A DNA stretch of 45,069 nucleotides from an uncultured Lachnospiraceae bacterium. Its GTDB lineage: Bacteria > Bacillota > Clostridia > Lachnospirales > Lachnospiraceae. The notes under the pieces are model-generated. The model made no database searches and had not been told where the DNA came from. It worked only from the letters and a program-made list of their open reading frames with translations. Positions 1-7,408 of this stretch are shown one piece after another (within the stretch, counting starts at the first letter, position 1; each line of letters starts with the position of its first letter). Where the stretch lies: the NCBI GenBank assembly GCA_947165275.1, contig CAMUZQ010000014.1, positions 1 through 45,069 of the forward strand. The letters run 5' to 3'. The position numbers and the translations under genes are program-made.

Positions 1-58
1 TTTCTAAGTAACATCACGCCTCGAAAAAGTACGGCGCTGAAAACATCTTGCCCCAGCG

Positions 59-98
59 AGCCCCTACACAGTAGACTTAGTTAGTAGCGTAGAGGGCT
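59..98 (+). other. Hairpin upstream of the long palindrome
   Basis: Bases 59-67 (AGCCCCTAC) can pair with 89-98 (GTAGAGGGCT) with one bulged A at 93. The 3' arm shares bases 95-98 with the outer helix of the rod at 95-295, so the two structures cannot form fully together. No protein-coding gene is evident between 1 and 342. The piece before position 59 shows no recognisable feature and may be the tail of something outside the window. Confidence 0.4.
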
Positions 99-295
99 TG
101 GAGGTGGTTATGTGTTTCTTGAGGGAATTTGGAGCCGCTTTTCGCTCAGACGAAATCCACTTCCCGTAAGCACTTAGGTTTGAGCTGATATGCGAGATTT
201 ATCGAGTATATTAGCTCAAATCTTAGTGCGTCGTGGAAGTTAGTTCGGCTGAGCCTTGGCTCTGACCGAAAGAAACACATGACCACCTCCAAGCC
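95..295 (+). repeat. 201-nt near-palindromic rod (candidate structured RNA or MITE)
   Basis: The outermost arms 95-120 and 270-295 are 26 bp long and complementary except for one position (109/281) that becomes a G-U pair in RNA. Further nested pairings continue inward: 131-136 with 258-263, 145-154 with 244-253, 159-164 with 235-240, and a 24-bp helix 170-193 with 206-229 that has one T-T mismatch and three G-U pairs. The whole segment can therefore fold as one rod closed by a loop at about 194-205. No ORF fits it. G-U compensation in the arms favours an RNA; long terminal inverted repeats could equally mark a small non-autonomous foldback element, although I see no matching target-site duplication. 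Strand is given as + only because pap follows on that strand. Confidence 0.6.
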
Positions 296-312
296 AAAAA
301 CACAATCGCAAT

Positions 313-335
313 AAAGTATACTTTACAGAGGAGGT
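313..335 (+). promoter_or_regulatory. Palindrome and strong ribosome binding site of pap
   Basis: AAAGTATACTTT (313-324) is a perfect 12-nt palindrome immediately before AGAGGAGGT (327-335), which lies 7 nt ahead of the ATG at 343. The 3' arm of the upstream rod contains CCACCTCC (283-290), complementary to GGAGGT at 330-335, so the site could be masked if the rod is opened. The ribosome binding site is clear; a regulatory role for the pairing is inference. Confidence 0.55.
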
Positions 336-342
336 AAAGATC

Positions 343-1815
343 ATGCTCAAGGAATGGGTTAAGGCGGAAAAGCCGGAAAACGAAGAAATAAACCTCAGTC
401 TTAAGGAAGCAAGAACAAAGCTGAACGGGATGCAGATGGCGATAAAAGAGAAAAAGCTCCCGGTGCTTGTGATATTTGACGGCTGGGGCGGCGCAGGCAA
501 GGGAAGCATTCTCGGAAAGGTGATAAAGAACCTGGATCCGAGATTCTACAAGACCGAAACCCTGTCAAAGCCAGCGGAGGATGAGCTTCGGAGACCTTTC
601 CTTTACAGATATTTCGTGCGTATCCCGGAGGCCGGCAAGTTTTCATTCTTTGACGGCAGCTGGATGGACGAGGTAACGAAGGCGAGACTTCAGGGGAATA
701 CGGACAGCAGGACCTATGAAAGACAGCTTACCTCCATCAAGCGTTTCGAGCGCACACTGTCAGACAATGGATATCTGGTCGTGAAATTTTTCTTCAATAT
801 CTCCAGGCAGGAGCAGAAAAAGCGTCTTAAGGAGCTCACAGAGAGCAAGAGCACGGCCTGGAGAGTCAGCAGATGGGATATATGGCAGAATAAACACTAT
901 AAAGAATGCGTGGATGTCTATGATGATTACCTTGAGTCGACAAACCAGTTCATCGCTCCCTGGTATTTTATTGATTCAAAGAACCGTAAATGGGCAGAAC
1001 TGCAGGTGACAGAGCTTCTGGTGAAAAATATCGAAACTGCTCTTTTGAATGAGGGACGCAGATCAGTGCTTCTCCAGAATGTATTCCCGTTAAAAAAGAT
1101 GCCGTATCTTGCAGATATCAGCCTTGATAAAAAGACAGATGATGCAGAATATGAAAAGGAACTGTCCGCTCTTCAGGCGACGCTTTCGGATCTGCATAAC
1201 AGGATATACAAGAAAAAGATACCGGTCATAATAGCATACGAGGGCTGGGATGCAGCCGGCAAGGGCGGCAATATCAAGAGACTCACGGCAGCTCTTGACC
1301 CCAGAGGCTTTGAGGTGGTGCCCGTTGCTTCACCGGAGCCGCATGAGAAAAACAGGCATTATCTCTGGAGATTCTGGAACAGGCTCCCCAAGGATGGACA
1401 TATCACGATCTTTGACCGTACCTGGTACGGCCGTGTCATGGTGGAAAGGCTTGAGGGCTTCTGTTCCGAGAATGACTGGATGAGGGCATACAATGAAATA
1501 AATGAATTTGAGAAGGAGCTTCATGACTGGGGAGCAGTCATAGTCAAGTTCTGGGTACAGATAGACAAGGATACCCAGCTTGCAAGATTTAACGACAGAC
1601 AGAATACACCCGAAAAGCAATGGAAGATCACGGATGAGGACTGGCGCAACCGTGAGAAATGGGATCAGTATGAGGTAGCGGTGAATGACATGATCCAGAA
1701 AACAAGTACGGAATTTGCGCCATGGCATATCCTGGAATCTAATGATAAGCACCATGCAAGGATAAAGGCTCTTAAAACCGTTATAAAGGCTATTGAAAAA
1801 AAGCTTGAAGGGTGA
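343..1815 (+). CDS. pap: Polyphosphate:AMP phosphotransferase / PPK2-family polyphosphate kinase
   Basis: This 490-residue cytoplasmic protein has two PPK2 domains in tandem, the layout of class II PPK2 enzymes that use inorganic polyphosphate to phosphorylate AMP. Each half has a Walker A loop (GWGGAGKGS near residue 50, GWDAAGKGG near residue 305). The second half keeps the Walker B/lid signature FDRTWYGRV; the first half has FDGSWMDEV and lacks the conserved Arg and Tyr, so the C-terminal half is probably the catalytic one and the N-terminal half structural, as known for two-domain members. The ATG at 343 has a strong AGGAGG site. It is alone on the plus strand and converges with the next gene across 12 nt. 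Exact nucleotide preference (AMP, ADP or GDP) cannot be read from the sequence. Confidence 0.9.
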   Translation: MLKEWVKAEKPENEEINLSLKEARTKLNGMQMAIKEKKLPVLVIFDGWGGAGKGSILGKVIKNLDPRFYKTETLSKPAEDELRRPFLYRYFVRIPEAGKFSFFDGSWMDEVTKARLQGNTDSRTYERQLTSIKRFERTLSDNGYLVVKFFFNISRQEQKKRLKELTESKSTAWRVSRWDIWQNKHYKECVDVYDDYLESTNQFIAPWYFIDSKNRKWAELQVTELLVKNIETALLNEGRRSVLLQNVFPLKKMPYLADISLDKKTDDAEYEKELSALQATLSDLHNRIYKKKIPVIIAYEGWDAAGKGGNIKRLTAALDPRGFEVVPVASPEPHEKNRHYLWRFWNRLPKDGHITIFDRTWYGRVMVERLEGFCSENDWMRAYNEINEFEKELHDWGAVIVKFWVQIDKDTQLARFNDRQNTPEKQWKITDEDWRNREKWDQYEVAVNDMIQKTSTEFAPWHILESNDKHHARIKALKTVIKAIEKKLEG

Positions 1816-1827
1816 TCTGCTTCTGCT

Positions 1828-3243
1828 TCAGTACGGACTCCTTGTTTCCGGACAGTACGGTATGAACTGGTCCTCATCAGGGAAATGATCCTTGCCCATG
1901 TCCTCGGTTGACAGGAAGAAGTAGTCGTGACTGAGATGAGCTGTGTCTGTGTAATTTTCAGAAACCGGATCATCCCAGGTCACATCGACAAGATAATACT
2001 TATCGCCGGCCTTTATATAATTCCAGGCATGATCCTCTGTCTCTCCCTTTGAGTTCACTGCCTTGCCGGAGATATAGCCGCACTCTATGCCGAATCTGTT
2101 CATTATCAGCTGAAAGGCCCTTGCGTAGCCGGCGCATACGGCCTTGTGCCTTACCAGGGCCCCGTATGCGGTATAGGCATAGTCAAAATGAGGGTCTGTC
2201 CCGCTTCTGGCATAATACAGTACATCTGCGTCATATTTTGTATTCCGGATAAGCCTGTCATGTACCCAGAGAGCCTTGTCATAGTCGCTGCCGTCCGGAC
2301 ATTCGACAACATATGAGTTTACGGCAGAATCCAGTGCGGAAGCCATAGTCTCCAGAGGATAGGGGTGATCTGCAAATTCGGGCTTAAAGGTCAGAGTCTG
2401 ATCATCATCACGTGTGACAGTCTCTGCCTCGGCGCCCCCTGTAAGCCAGAAAAGCTCCGGATGGGCATCGATAAGTCTTGTATATTCGTCAAATACATCC
2501 TGAGCCGCGATCTCATCATCGGTAAATATCACGCTGCTTCCGTATATCGACAGCTCCTTATATAATCTGTCGTAGACCGGCTCATTGACGGGCTCGTTCA
2601 TGCTTGCGGTGTTATTTGTGATCTGTGATGCCTGTGATACCGTTCCTTTTTCAGTATCATCCTCATTCACGGCATTTTCCGAAGCTTCTCCGGCATCCGC
2701 TGAGATGAGATCCGACAGACTGAGATCTTCATCCGACATGGTTTTCATACAATAGATCATCAGGGCAAAAAGGATAGCCGGACCAAGCCATCTGGGAATG
2801 GAGGATCCCTCATGCCCTGTCTTTTTTCCGGAAAAACCTGTGGCTATACAGACCGGTGAATAGAAGCCAAAACCTATAAGGGTTCCTGCAAGAGCCCACA
2901 GCTCATCATCTATTGCGATCATTCCGCCGGTGTAATGATATTTGACCGCCTCCAGAAGCGTTAAGGTGAAAACAGAAAAAATAAGCGCTCCATTCAGGCT
3001 TTTTCTTCCGATCGCAAAGGGAAAGAGCAGTCCTACGGGTATGGAAAAGACCAGATAGTCAACATATTCATTTATATATTCCGTATATGCTCCGTCTTTG
3101 ATGAAGCCTATGGCCCGCAGGGTCCTGATCTGGACATTGACGGCTCCTTCAGGGATGTTTTTCAGCATCAGGAGGAAAACCGCAAGCAGATAGGCGGCCA
3201 GCAGCATGGATGATATGAGCCTTACAAAAACAGTCTTTTTCAT
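1828..3243 (-). CDS. VanZ-like membrane domain fused to a transglutaminase-like domain
   Basis: The 471-residue product starts with hydrophobic helices (residues about 8-28, 62-80, 84-100 and 115-135) whose spacing and the IDDELWALAGTLIG motif resemble VanZ-family proteins. Another helix lies near 151-166, then an acidic linker, then a transglutaminase-like core. That core has a plausible catalytic triad: Cys370 in KAVCAGYA, His405 in DHAWN and Asp420 in LVDVTWDDP. The C-terminal enzyme domain is probably outside the membrane, where such domains crosslink or cleave wall or surface proteins. Substrate is unknown. It converges with pap, and its start is 60 nt after the stop of the upstream vWA gene on the same strand, so the two may be co-transcribed. 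Confidence 0.8.
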   Translation of the reverse strand: MKKTVFVRLISSMLLAAYLLAVFLLMLKNIPEGAVNVQIRTLRAIGFIKDGAYTEYINEYVDYLVFSIPVGLLFPFAIGRKSLNGALIFSVFTLTLLEAVKYHYTGGMIAIDDELWALAGTLIGFGFYSPVCIATGFSGKKTGHEGSSIPRWLGPAILFALMIYCMKTMSDEDLSLSDLISADAGEASENAVNEDDTEKGTVSQASQITNNTASMNEPVNEPVYDRLYKELSIYGSSVIFTDDEIAAQDVFDEYTRLIDAHPELFWLTGGAEAETVTRDDDQTLTFKPEFADHPYPLETMASALDSAVNSYVVECPDGSDYDKALWVHDRLIRNTKYDADVLYYARSGTDPHFDYAYTAYGALVRHKAVCAGYARAFQLIMNRFGIECGYISGKAVNSKGETEDHAWNYIKAGDKYYLVDVTWDDPVSENYTDTAHLSHDYFFLSTEDMGKDHFPDEDQFIPYCPETRSPY

Positions 3244-3302
3244 ACCCTATAGGATATATAATCCCGATGACAAAAGCAAAGGAAATTTCTTCCCGCAGTC
3301 TG

Positions 3303-5081
3303 TCAGATCTGTCTTATCAGATCCAGGAATTCCTGCTTATATTCATCATCCAGCTCCAGCCTTGATATCTGCGCCGACACGTCCTCCATGCTGAGCTCAC
3401 CGATGTATTCGCTCTTATTTATGACCATGCCGCACTCTGCAACATACGCCGCAAAAAGTGTATCACAGTCCGGCCTGCCGGTATAACACTCACTGCCGAC
3501 CGGGAAATATATGAGCTTTGATTCATCCTCCTCAGGCTCCTTGTAACGGACTGATACGGTAAGCCATTCATCAGAAGTTTCTCCGATTTCGGAAAGATCT
3601 GTATTCTGGTAACGAAGCCCGGCGCTGCTGTCATCTTCATTATCATTAAGCTTTATCTCATACATCACGGTAACCTCGTGTCCGCTCCCGATCTCACCGC
3701 CGTCCTTTGTATCATCACTGAAATCCTTTGCGGCCATCTGCCTGTTTTCATAGCCTATAAGCCGGTATTCGCTGACGTATTTCGGATTAAATTCCGTCTG
3801 GAACTTCACATCCTTCGCCACTGTAAAGAGGGTGGAATTAAACTCATCCACAAGTGTCTTTTTGGCCTCCGAAAGACAGTCGATATATGAATAATTTCCG
3901 TTTCCTTTATCTGCCAGCGTTTCAAGCACACGCTCGTTGTAGTTTCCTGTTCCGAAGCCCAGCACCGACAGGAAGACCCCGCCTTCCTTTTTGTCCGAGA
4001 TAAGCTCTTCAAGCTCATCCTCCGAGGTGATACCCACATTCAGGTCGCCGTCGGTAGCCATGATGACACGGTTGTTCCCTCCCTTTATGAAATATTTCTC
4101 TGCAAGTCTGTATGCGGATCTTATGCCATCACCCCCGTTTGTACCTCCGGAAGCGGAAAGATCGTTTATTGCCCGCTTGATCTTCACATGCTCGTTTCCG
4201 GGAACCCCGGCTATCACTATGTCGGATGATGATGCGTAAGTAACGATCGATACCCTGTCATTTTCATCAAGGTCATCCACCAGCATGTCGAAACCCATCT
4301 GAAGGAGCGGAAGCTTGTCATAAGAATCCATTGATCCCGAAACGTCGATAAGAAAGACTATGTTTGACGGAATATCATCGATAGTATTCAGTTCCTTAGC
4401 CTTGATCCCCAGGTTGACAAGCTTCGTTCTGCGGTTCCAGGGGCAGTCGATTATGGAGGCATTCACTGCAAAAGCATCCCCTCTGCCGGGTTTTTTATAA
4501 TTGTAATTGAAATAGTTCACAAGCTCTTCAGTCCTTATCGAGCCGGAAGGTATATCCTTAAGTGAACAGCCGTCGTTTATCATCCTTCGAAGATTTGAAT
4601 AACTGGCAGTATCGATATCTGCGCCAAAGGTGGAAAGAGGGGATGTAGCTGTATCCGAAAACTGGTTTTCCGTTGTGCTCTTATATTTCTCGCCGGGTTC
4701 ATATACGGCTCCAGGCACGCTGTATCCCTTGCAGGCCTCAGTATAGCTGTAGCCGTAAGCCTCACAGGCTTCCTCCGGGTATAATCCGTAATCCCCGGCT
4801 TCATAGCATTCAGATCCTTCGGCATCACAGGAACTGTATTCCCCGGAAATACAGGCTTCATCAGAGCTCTCTGCTATTCCGGCTTCCTCAGAGCTTTCTG
4901 CTATTCCGGCTTTGTCATAGCTCTCTGCTATTCCGGCTTTGTCAGGATACTCCGCTGCGATATAGGAAGGCGAAGTATCCGCTGCGCCGTCACAGGATGA
5001 GACAGACATTGAGCCGCATCCGTTCAGGGATGCTGTTACTGTGGTTACGATGAGCAATGCTGCGATAGTTTTCTTCTTCAT
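3303..5081 (-). CDS. YfbK-like von Willebrand factor type A lipoprotein
   Basis: The 592-residue protein begins with a lipoprotein signal peptide ending in the lipobox LNGC (Cys22). Residues about 40-130 are an acidic, Tyr/Ser/Cys-rich, repeat-containing stretch. Residues about 140-190 match the N-terminal YfbK/vWA_N type segment (TFGADIDTASYSNLRRM). The vWA domain follows, with the metal-ion-dependent adhesion site DVSGSMDS and later ATDGDLNVG; the C-terminal region fits the YfbK C-terminal domain. It should sit on the outer face of the membrane and bind a protein partner through a divalent metal. The ATG at 5081 is preceded by GGAGG. It shares a 255-bp divergent intergenic region with the Ser/Thr kinase gene. 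The partner and function are unknown. Confidence 0.85.
   Translation of the reverse strand: MKKKTIAALLIVTTVTASLNGCGSMSVSSCDGAADTSPSYIAAEYPDKAGIAESYDKAGIAESSEEAGIAESSDEACISGEYSSCDAEGSECYEAGDYGLYPEEACEAYGYSYTEACKGYSVPGAVYEPGEKYKSTTENQFSDTATSPLSTFGADIDTASYSNLRRMINDGCSLKDIPSGSIRTEELVNYFNYNYKKPGRGDAFAVNASIIDCPWNRRTKLVNLGIKAKELNTIDDIPSNIVFLIDVSGSMDSYDKLPLLQMGFDMLVDDLDENDRVSIVTYASSSDIVIAGVPGNEHVKIKRAINDLSASGGTNGGDGIRSAYRLAEKYFIKGGNNRVIMATDGDLNVGITSEDELEELISDKKEGGVFLSVLGFGTGNYNERVLETLADKGNGNYSYIDCLSEAKKTLVDEFNSTLFTVAKDVKFQTEFNPKYVSEYRLIGYENRQMAAKDFSDDTKDGGEIGSGHEVTVMYEIKLNDNEDDSSAGLRYQNTDLSEIGETSDEWLTVSVRYKEPEEDESKLIYFPVGSECYTGRPDCDTLFAAYVAECGMVINKSEYIGELSMEDVSAQISRLELDDEYKQEFLDLIRQI
4858..4944 (-). 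repeat. 27-bp tandem repeats in the vWA gene
   Basis: About three copies of a 27-bp unit encode the nonapeptide series DKAGIAESY, DKAGIAESS, EEAGIAESS, followed by a diverged unit DEACISGEY. The copies are nearly identical in DNA, so the number may vary between strains through slippage. They lie in the linker between lipid anchor and vWA domain and may set its reach from the membrane. Confidence 0.8.
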
Positions 5082-5246
5082 ATCCTTATCCTCCGTTTTC
5101 TATGCTTGTGTAATACCGCTCTCTGCGGCATTTTTTACGCCTCTGACTATATAGACGCAAAAAAGAAACGAAGGTTTCGGATATATTGAAAAATTTTTTC
5201 TGTTTTTTTGTTTGGACCATCAACCCCGTCCCCAAGGTCCGTCGGT

Positions 5247-5275
5247 TTGAAATCCCCCAGTGTTTGTGCTACCAT
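5247..5275 (+). promoter_or_regulatory. Candidate promoter of the Ser/Thr kinase gene
   Basis: TTGAAA (5247-5252) and TACCAT (5270-5275) are separated by 17 nt, and the -10 is preceded by TGC, an extended -10 feature. It lies about 60 nt upstream of the kinase ATG at 5337. I could not pick a convincing promoter for the divergent vWA gene in the remaining intergenic sequence (5082-5246). Confidence 0.35.
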
Positions 5276-5336
5276 ATTAGCGCATCTGGATCAATTCTAT
5301 ATTTTTCTACAGATCATCTAATCTTCAGGAGGTCCC

Positions 5337-6950
5337 ATGTATCTTTGCGGCAACAGGTACAAGGTGCTCGGACGACTGGGTGGAGGCGGTTTCGGAAACG
5401 TTTATCTCGCGGAGGATCAGTTTTTAAAGAAAACATGGGCTCTTAAGGATATCGGGAGTATCAATGATATCTCCTATACCCTTGTCAGGGCAGAGGTCAG
5501 CGTTCTTACAAAGGTCTCCCATCCGGGAATAGTCCGTATCACGGATGTATTTATTTCAAATGATCATATCTTTATCGTCATGGACCATATCAGGGGCATG
5601 AATCTGGAGGAGCTTCTGGGCTCAGGCAGGAGGCTCTCCGGACATATGCTGCACAAATGGTCCATGGAGCTGTGTGATGCTGTCTCTTATCTGCATCATA
5701 TGCAGCCTCCGGTCATACTGTGCGATATAAAGCCACAGAATATAATGGTAAAACCCGACGGACACATTGTGCTCATCGACTTCGGAGCCGCCATCCCCTG
5801 CGCTCCGGCAGAGACTGCTGAGTCCTTTTCATTTGCCACAAGGAAATATGCCTCGCCGGAGCAGCTTCAGGGAAAAAAGCCCGTTATCAAAAGCGATATC
5901 TATTCTCTGGGAAAGGTCCTTGACCGTTTATACGGCAGGGATAAACCCTTCGGTCTTTCCTTTGTGATAAAGCGCTGTACGATGAAGGATCCCGTATTTC
6001 GTTTCGGAAGCGTCAGGGCAGTGCAGAGAGCTCTTATCCTTTCAGCTTCTCTTACAAGGATCCTGATATGTCTGATACTGCTGCTGACCGCCGGCTGCCT
6101 TATCCTTTCAAAGGCAGGTGAGAAGGCACGGCTCATCAATGAAAGCGCAAGAGCTGCGCAGGCCTATGAACAGGGTCTTATGTGCTTTTATGAGCTTGAT
6201 GACTATGAAGCCGCAAAACGGTATCTGAGTGAGGTCCCTTCAGAGGAATATCCTGAAGCTGCTTATTATATTGAGATCTCTGATCTGATCATGTCGGACG
6301 GGACTGATGAAAAGCTTGATGAGGTCTTAAAAAGCTTCGAAGCCTTCAATGAGAGAGAAATATTTCCGGCAGGTATTGACCGATATATGAAAAATTCCTT
6401 CTGCATAGCAAGGATCTATATGTCATACGATATGAAGGACAGCCGTTACGAAGATGCCTGCAGTATACTTTCCCATATACTCACGCTGTGCAGGGCTGAC
6501 CCGGAAGAAGAAAAAAAAGATCTGCAGCAGTACGAAGGTGACGCTCTGCGCATGCTCATCAATCTTCTGATACTTCAGGGGAGGTCTGATGAGGAGCTTA
6601 GGAGCAAAAGCTACCATGAGGCCATCGGATACATAGAGGAGCTGACAGCGCTTGATGAAAGCCATGACGACCGGACCCTTATATCCGGATATATGGATGA
6701 AGCCGCCCTCTATACGGAGCTCGGCGAATATGACAATGCCCTCAGGATCTATGACCGTGCAGAAGAGCGCTTTCCGCTGGCTCCTGAAATAAAATACTTT
6801 TCACATCTGTCTCTTCTGATGCAGTCTGATGCCTCAGAGGATGAGATACTCTCCCTTTGGAAAAGGATAGTACAGGTTCCGGGGATAGAACAGGATGAGG
6901 GCTTTGAAAAAATGAAGGAGAGGATGGAGGGATATCTTACAGATTCTTAA
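5337..6950 (+). CDS. Membrane Ser/Thr protein kinase with extracytoplasmic TPR-like region
   Basis: The 537-residue protein has an N-terminal Hanks-type kinase (residues about 7-230): glycine loop RLGGGGFGNVY, ATP-binding Lys37 in ALKD, catalytic loop CDIKPQN (Asp130) and DFG (Asp148). The usual HRD is changed to LCD, so it lacks the Arg before the catalytic Asp and is an RD-minus kinase. A single hydrophobic helix lies at about 240-258. The C-terminal 280 residues are helical and resemble tetratricopeptide repeats (for example YTELGEYDNALRIYDRAEERFP), probably an outer sensor or docking region. AGGAGGT precedes the ATG. The last 14 bp overlap the end of smpB on the other strand. No matching phosphatase gene is adjacent; PrpC at 15466-16200 is the nearest. 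Confidence 0.85.
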   Translation: MYLCGNRYKVLGRLGGGGFGNVYLAEDQFLKKTWALKDIGSINDISYTLVRAEVSVLTKVSHPGIVRITDVFISNDHIFIVMDHIRGMNLEELLGSGRRLSGHMLHKWSMELCDAVSYLHHMQPPVILCDIKPQNIMVKPDGHIVLIDFGAAIPCAPAETAESFSFATRKYASPEQLQGKKPVIKSDIYSLGKVLDRLYGRDKPFGLSFVIKRCTMKDPVFRFGSVRAVQRALILSASLTRILICLILLLTAGCLILSKAGEKARLINESARAAQAYEQGLMCFYELDDYEAAKRYLSEVPSEEYPEAAYYIEISDLIMSDGTDEKLDEVLKSFEAFNEREIFPAGIDRYMKNSFCIARIYMSYDMKDSRYEDACSILSHILTLCRADPEEEKKDLQQYEGDALRMLINLLILQGRSDEELRSKSYHEAIGYIEELTALDESHDDRTLISGYMDEAALYTELGEYDNALRIYDRAEERFPLAPEIKYFSHLSLLMQSDASEDEILSLWKRIVQVPGIEQDEGFEKMKERMEGYLTDS

Positions 6951-7404
6951 CCTTGAATTCCCTCTCTGTCTCACGGCGCATATCCTTTTTGGCTATGCTT
7001 TCTCTCTTGTCATACAGCTTCTTTCCTCTTCCGAGACCTATGAGAAGCTTTACCTTTCCCCTCTTCAGATATACCTCAAGAGGAAGGAGCGTATATCCCT
7101 TTTGTGTAAGCTGTCCCTGCAGCTTCATTATCTCTTTTTTGTGTGCCAGCAGTCTTTTTTCGCGAAGAGGATCCTTATTGAAGATATTTCCTTTTTCATA
7201 AGGTGTTATATTCATTCCGTAAATGATAAGCTCTCCGCTCCTGGCATCGATATATGCTTCCTTTATCGAGCATTTTCCTGCGCGTATGGATTTGACCTCC
7301 GTCCCGAAAAGCTCGATCCCGACCTCCAGCTGGTCCTCTATGAAATAATCATGATAAGCCTTTTTATTGTTCACTAATACTTTTTTTCCGCTGTTATCCG
7401 CCAT
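6937..7404 (-). CDS. smpB: SsrA-binding protein SmpB
   Basis: The 155-residue protein binds tmRNA and delivers it to stalled ribosomes for trans-translation. The N-terminal KKAYHDYFIEDQLEVGIELFGTEVKS and the central IYGMNITPYEKGN are typical of the SmpB barrel; the basic C-terminal tail (KKDMRRETEREFKVKNL) is the part that enters the decoding centre. Length is normal. It lies 4 nt after rnr on the same strand, a pairing common in Firmicutes (secG-rnr-smpB). The tmRNA gene itself, often next, is not in the window because a convergent kinase gene follows and overlaps by 14 bp. Confidence 0.97.
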   Translation of the reverse strand: MADNSGKKVLVNNKKAYHDYFIEDQLEVGIELFGTEVKSIRAGKCSIKEAYIDARSGELIIYGMNITPYEKGNIFNKDPLREKRLLAHKKEIMKLQGQLTQKGYTLLPLEVYLKRGKVKLLIGLGRGKKLYDKRESIAKKDMRRETEREFKVKNL

Positions 7405-7408
7405 ATCC

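Noticed and set aside
95-295. Retron-type msr-msd RNA or 6S RNA
   Set aside because: No reverse transcriptase gene is present in the window, and the central bubble typical of 6S RNA was not evident; kept only as an unnamed structured element.
1330-1755. 141-codon open frame opposite pap
   Set aside because: It is opposite the catalytic PPK2 domain and has no homologous look.
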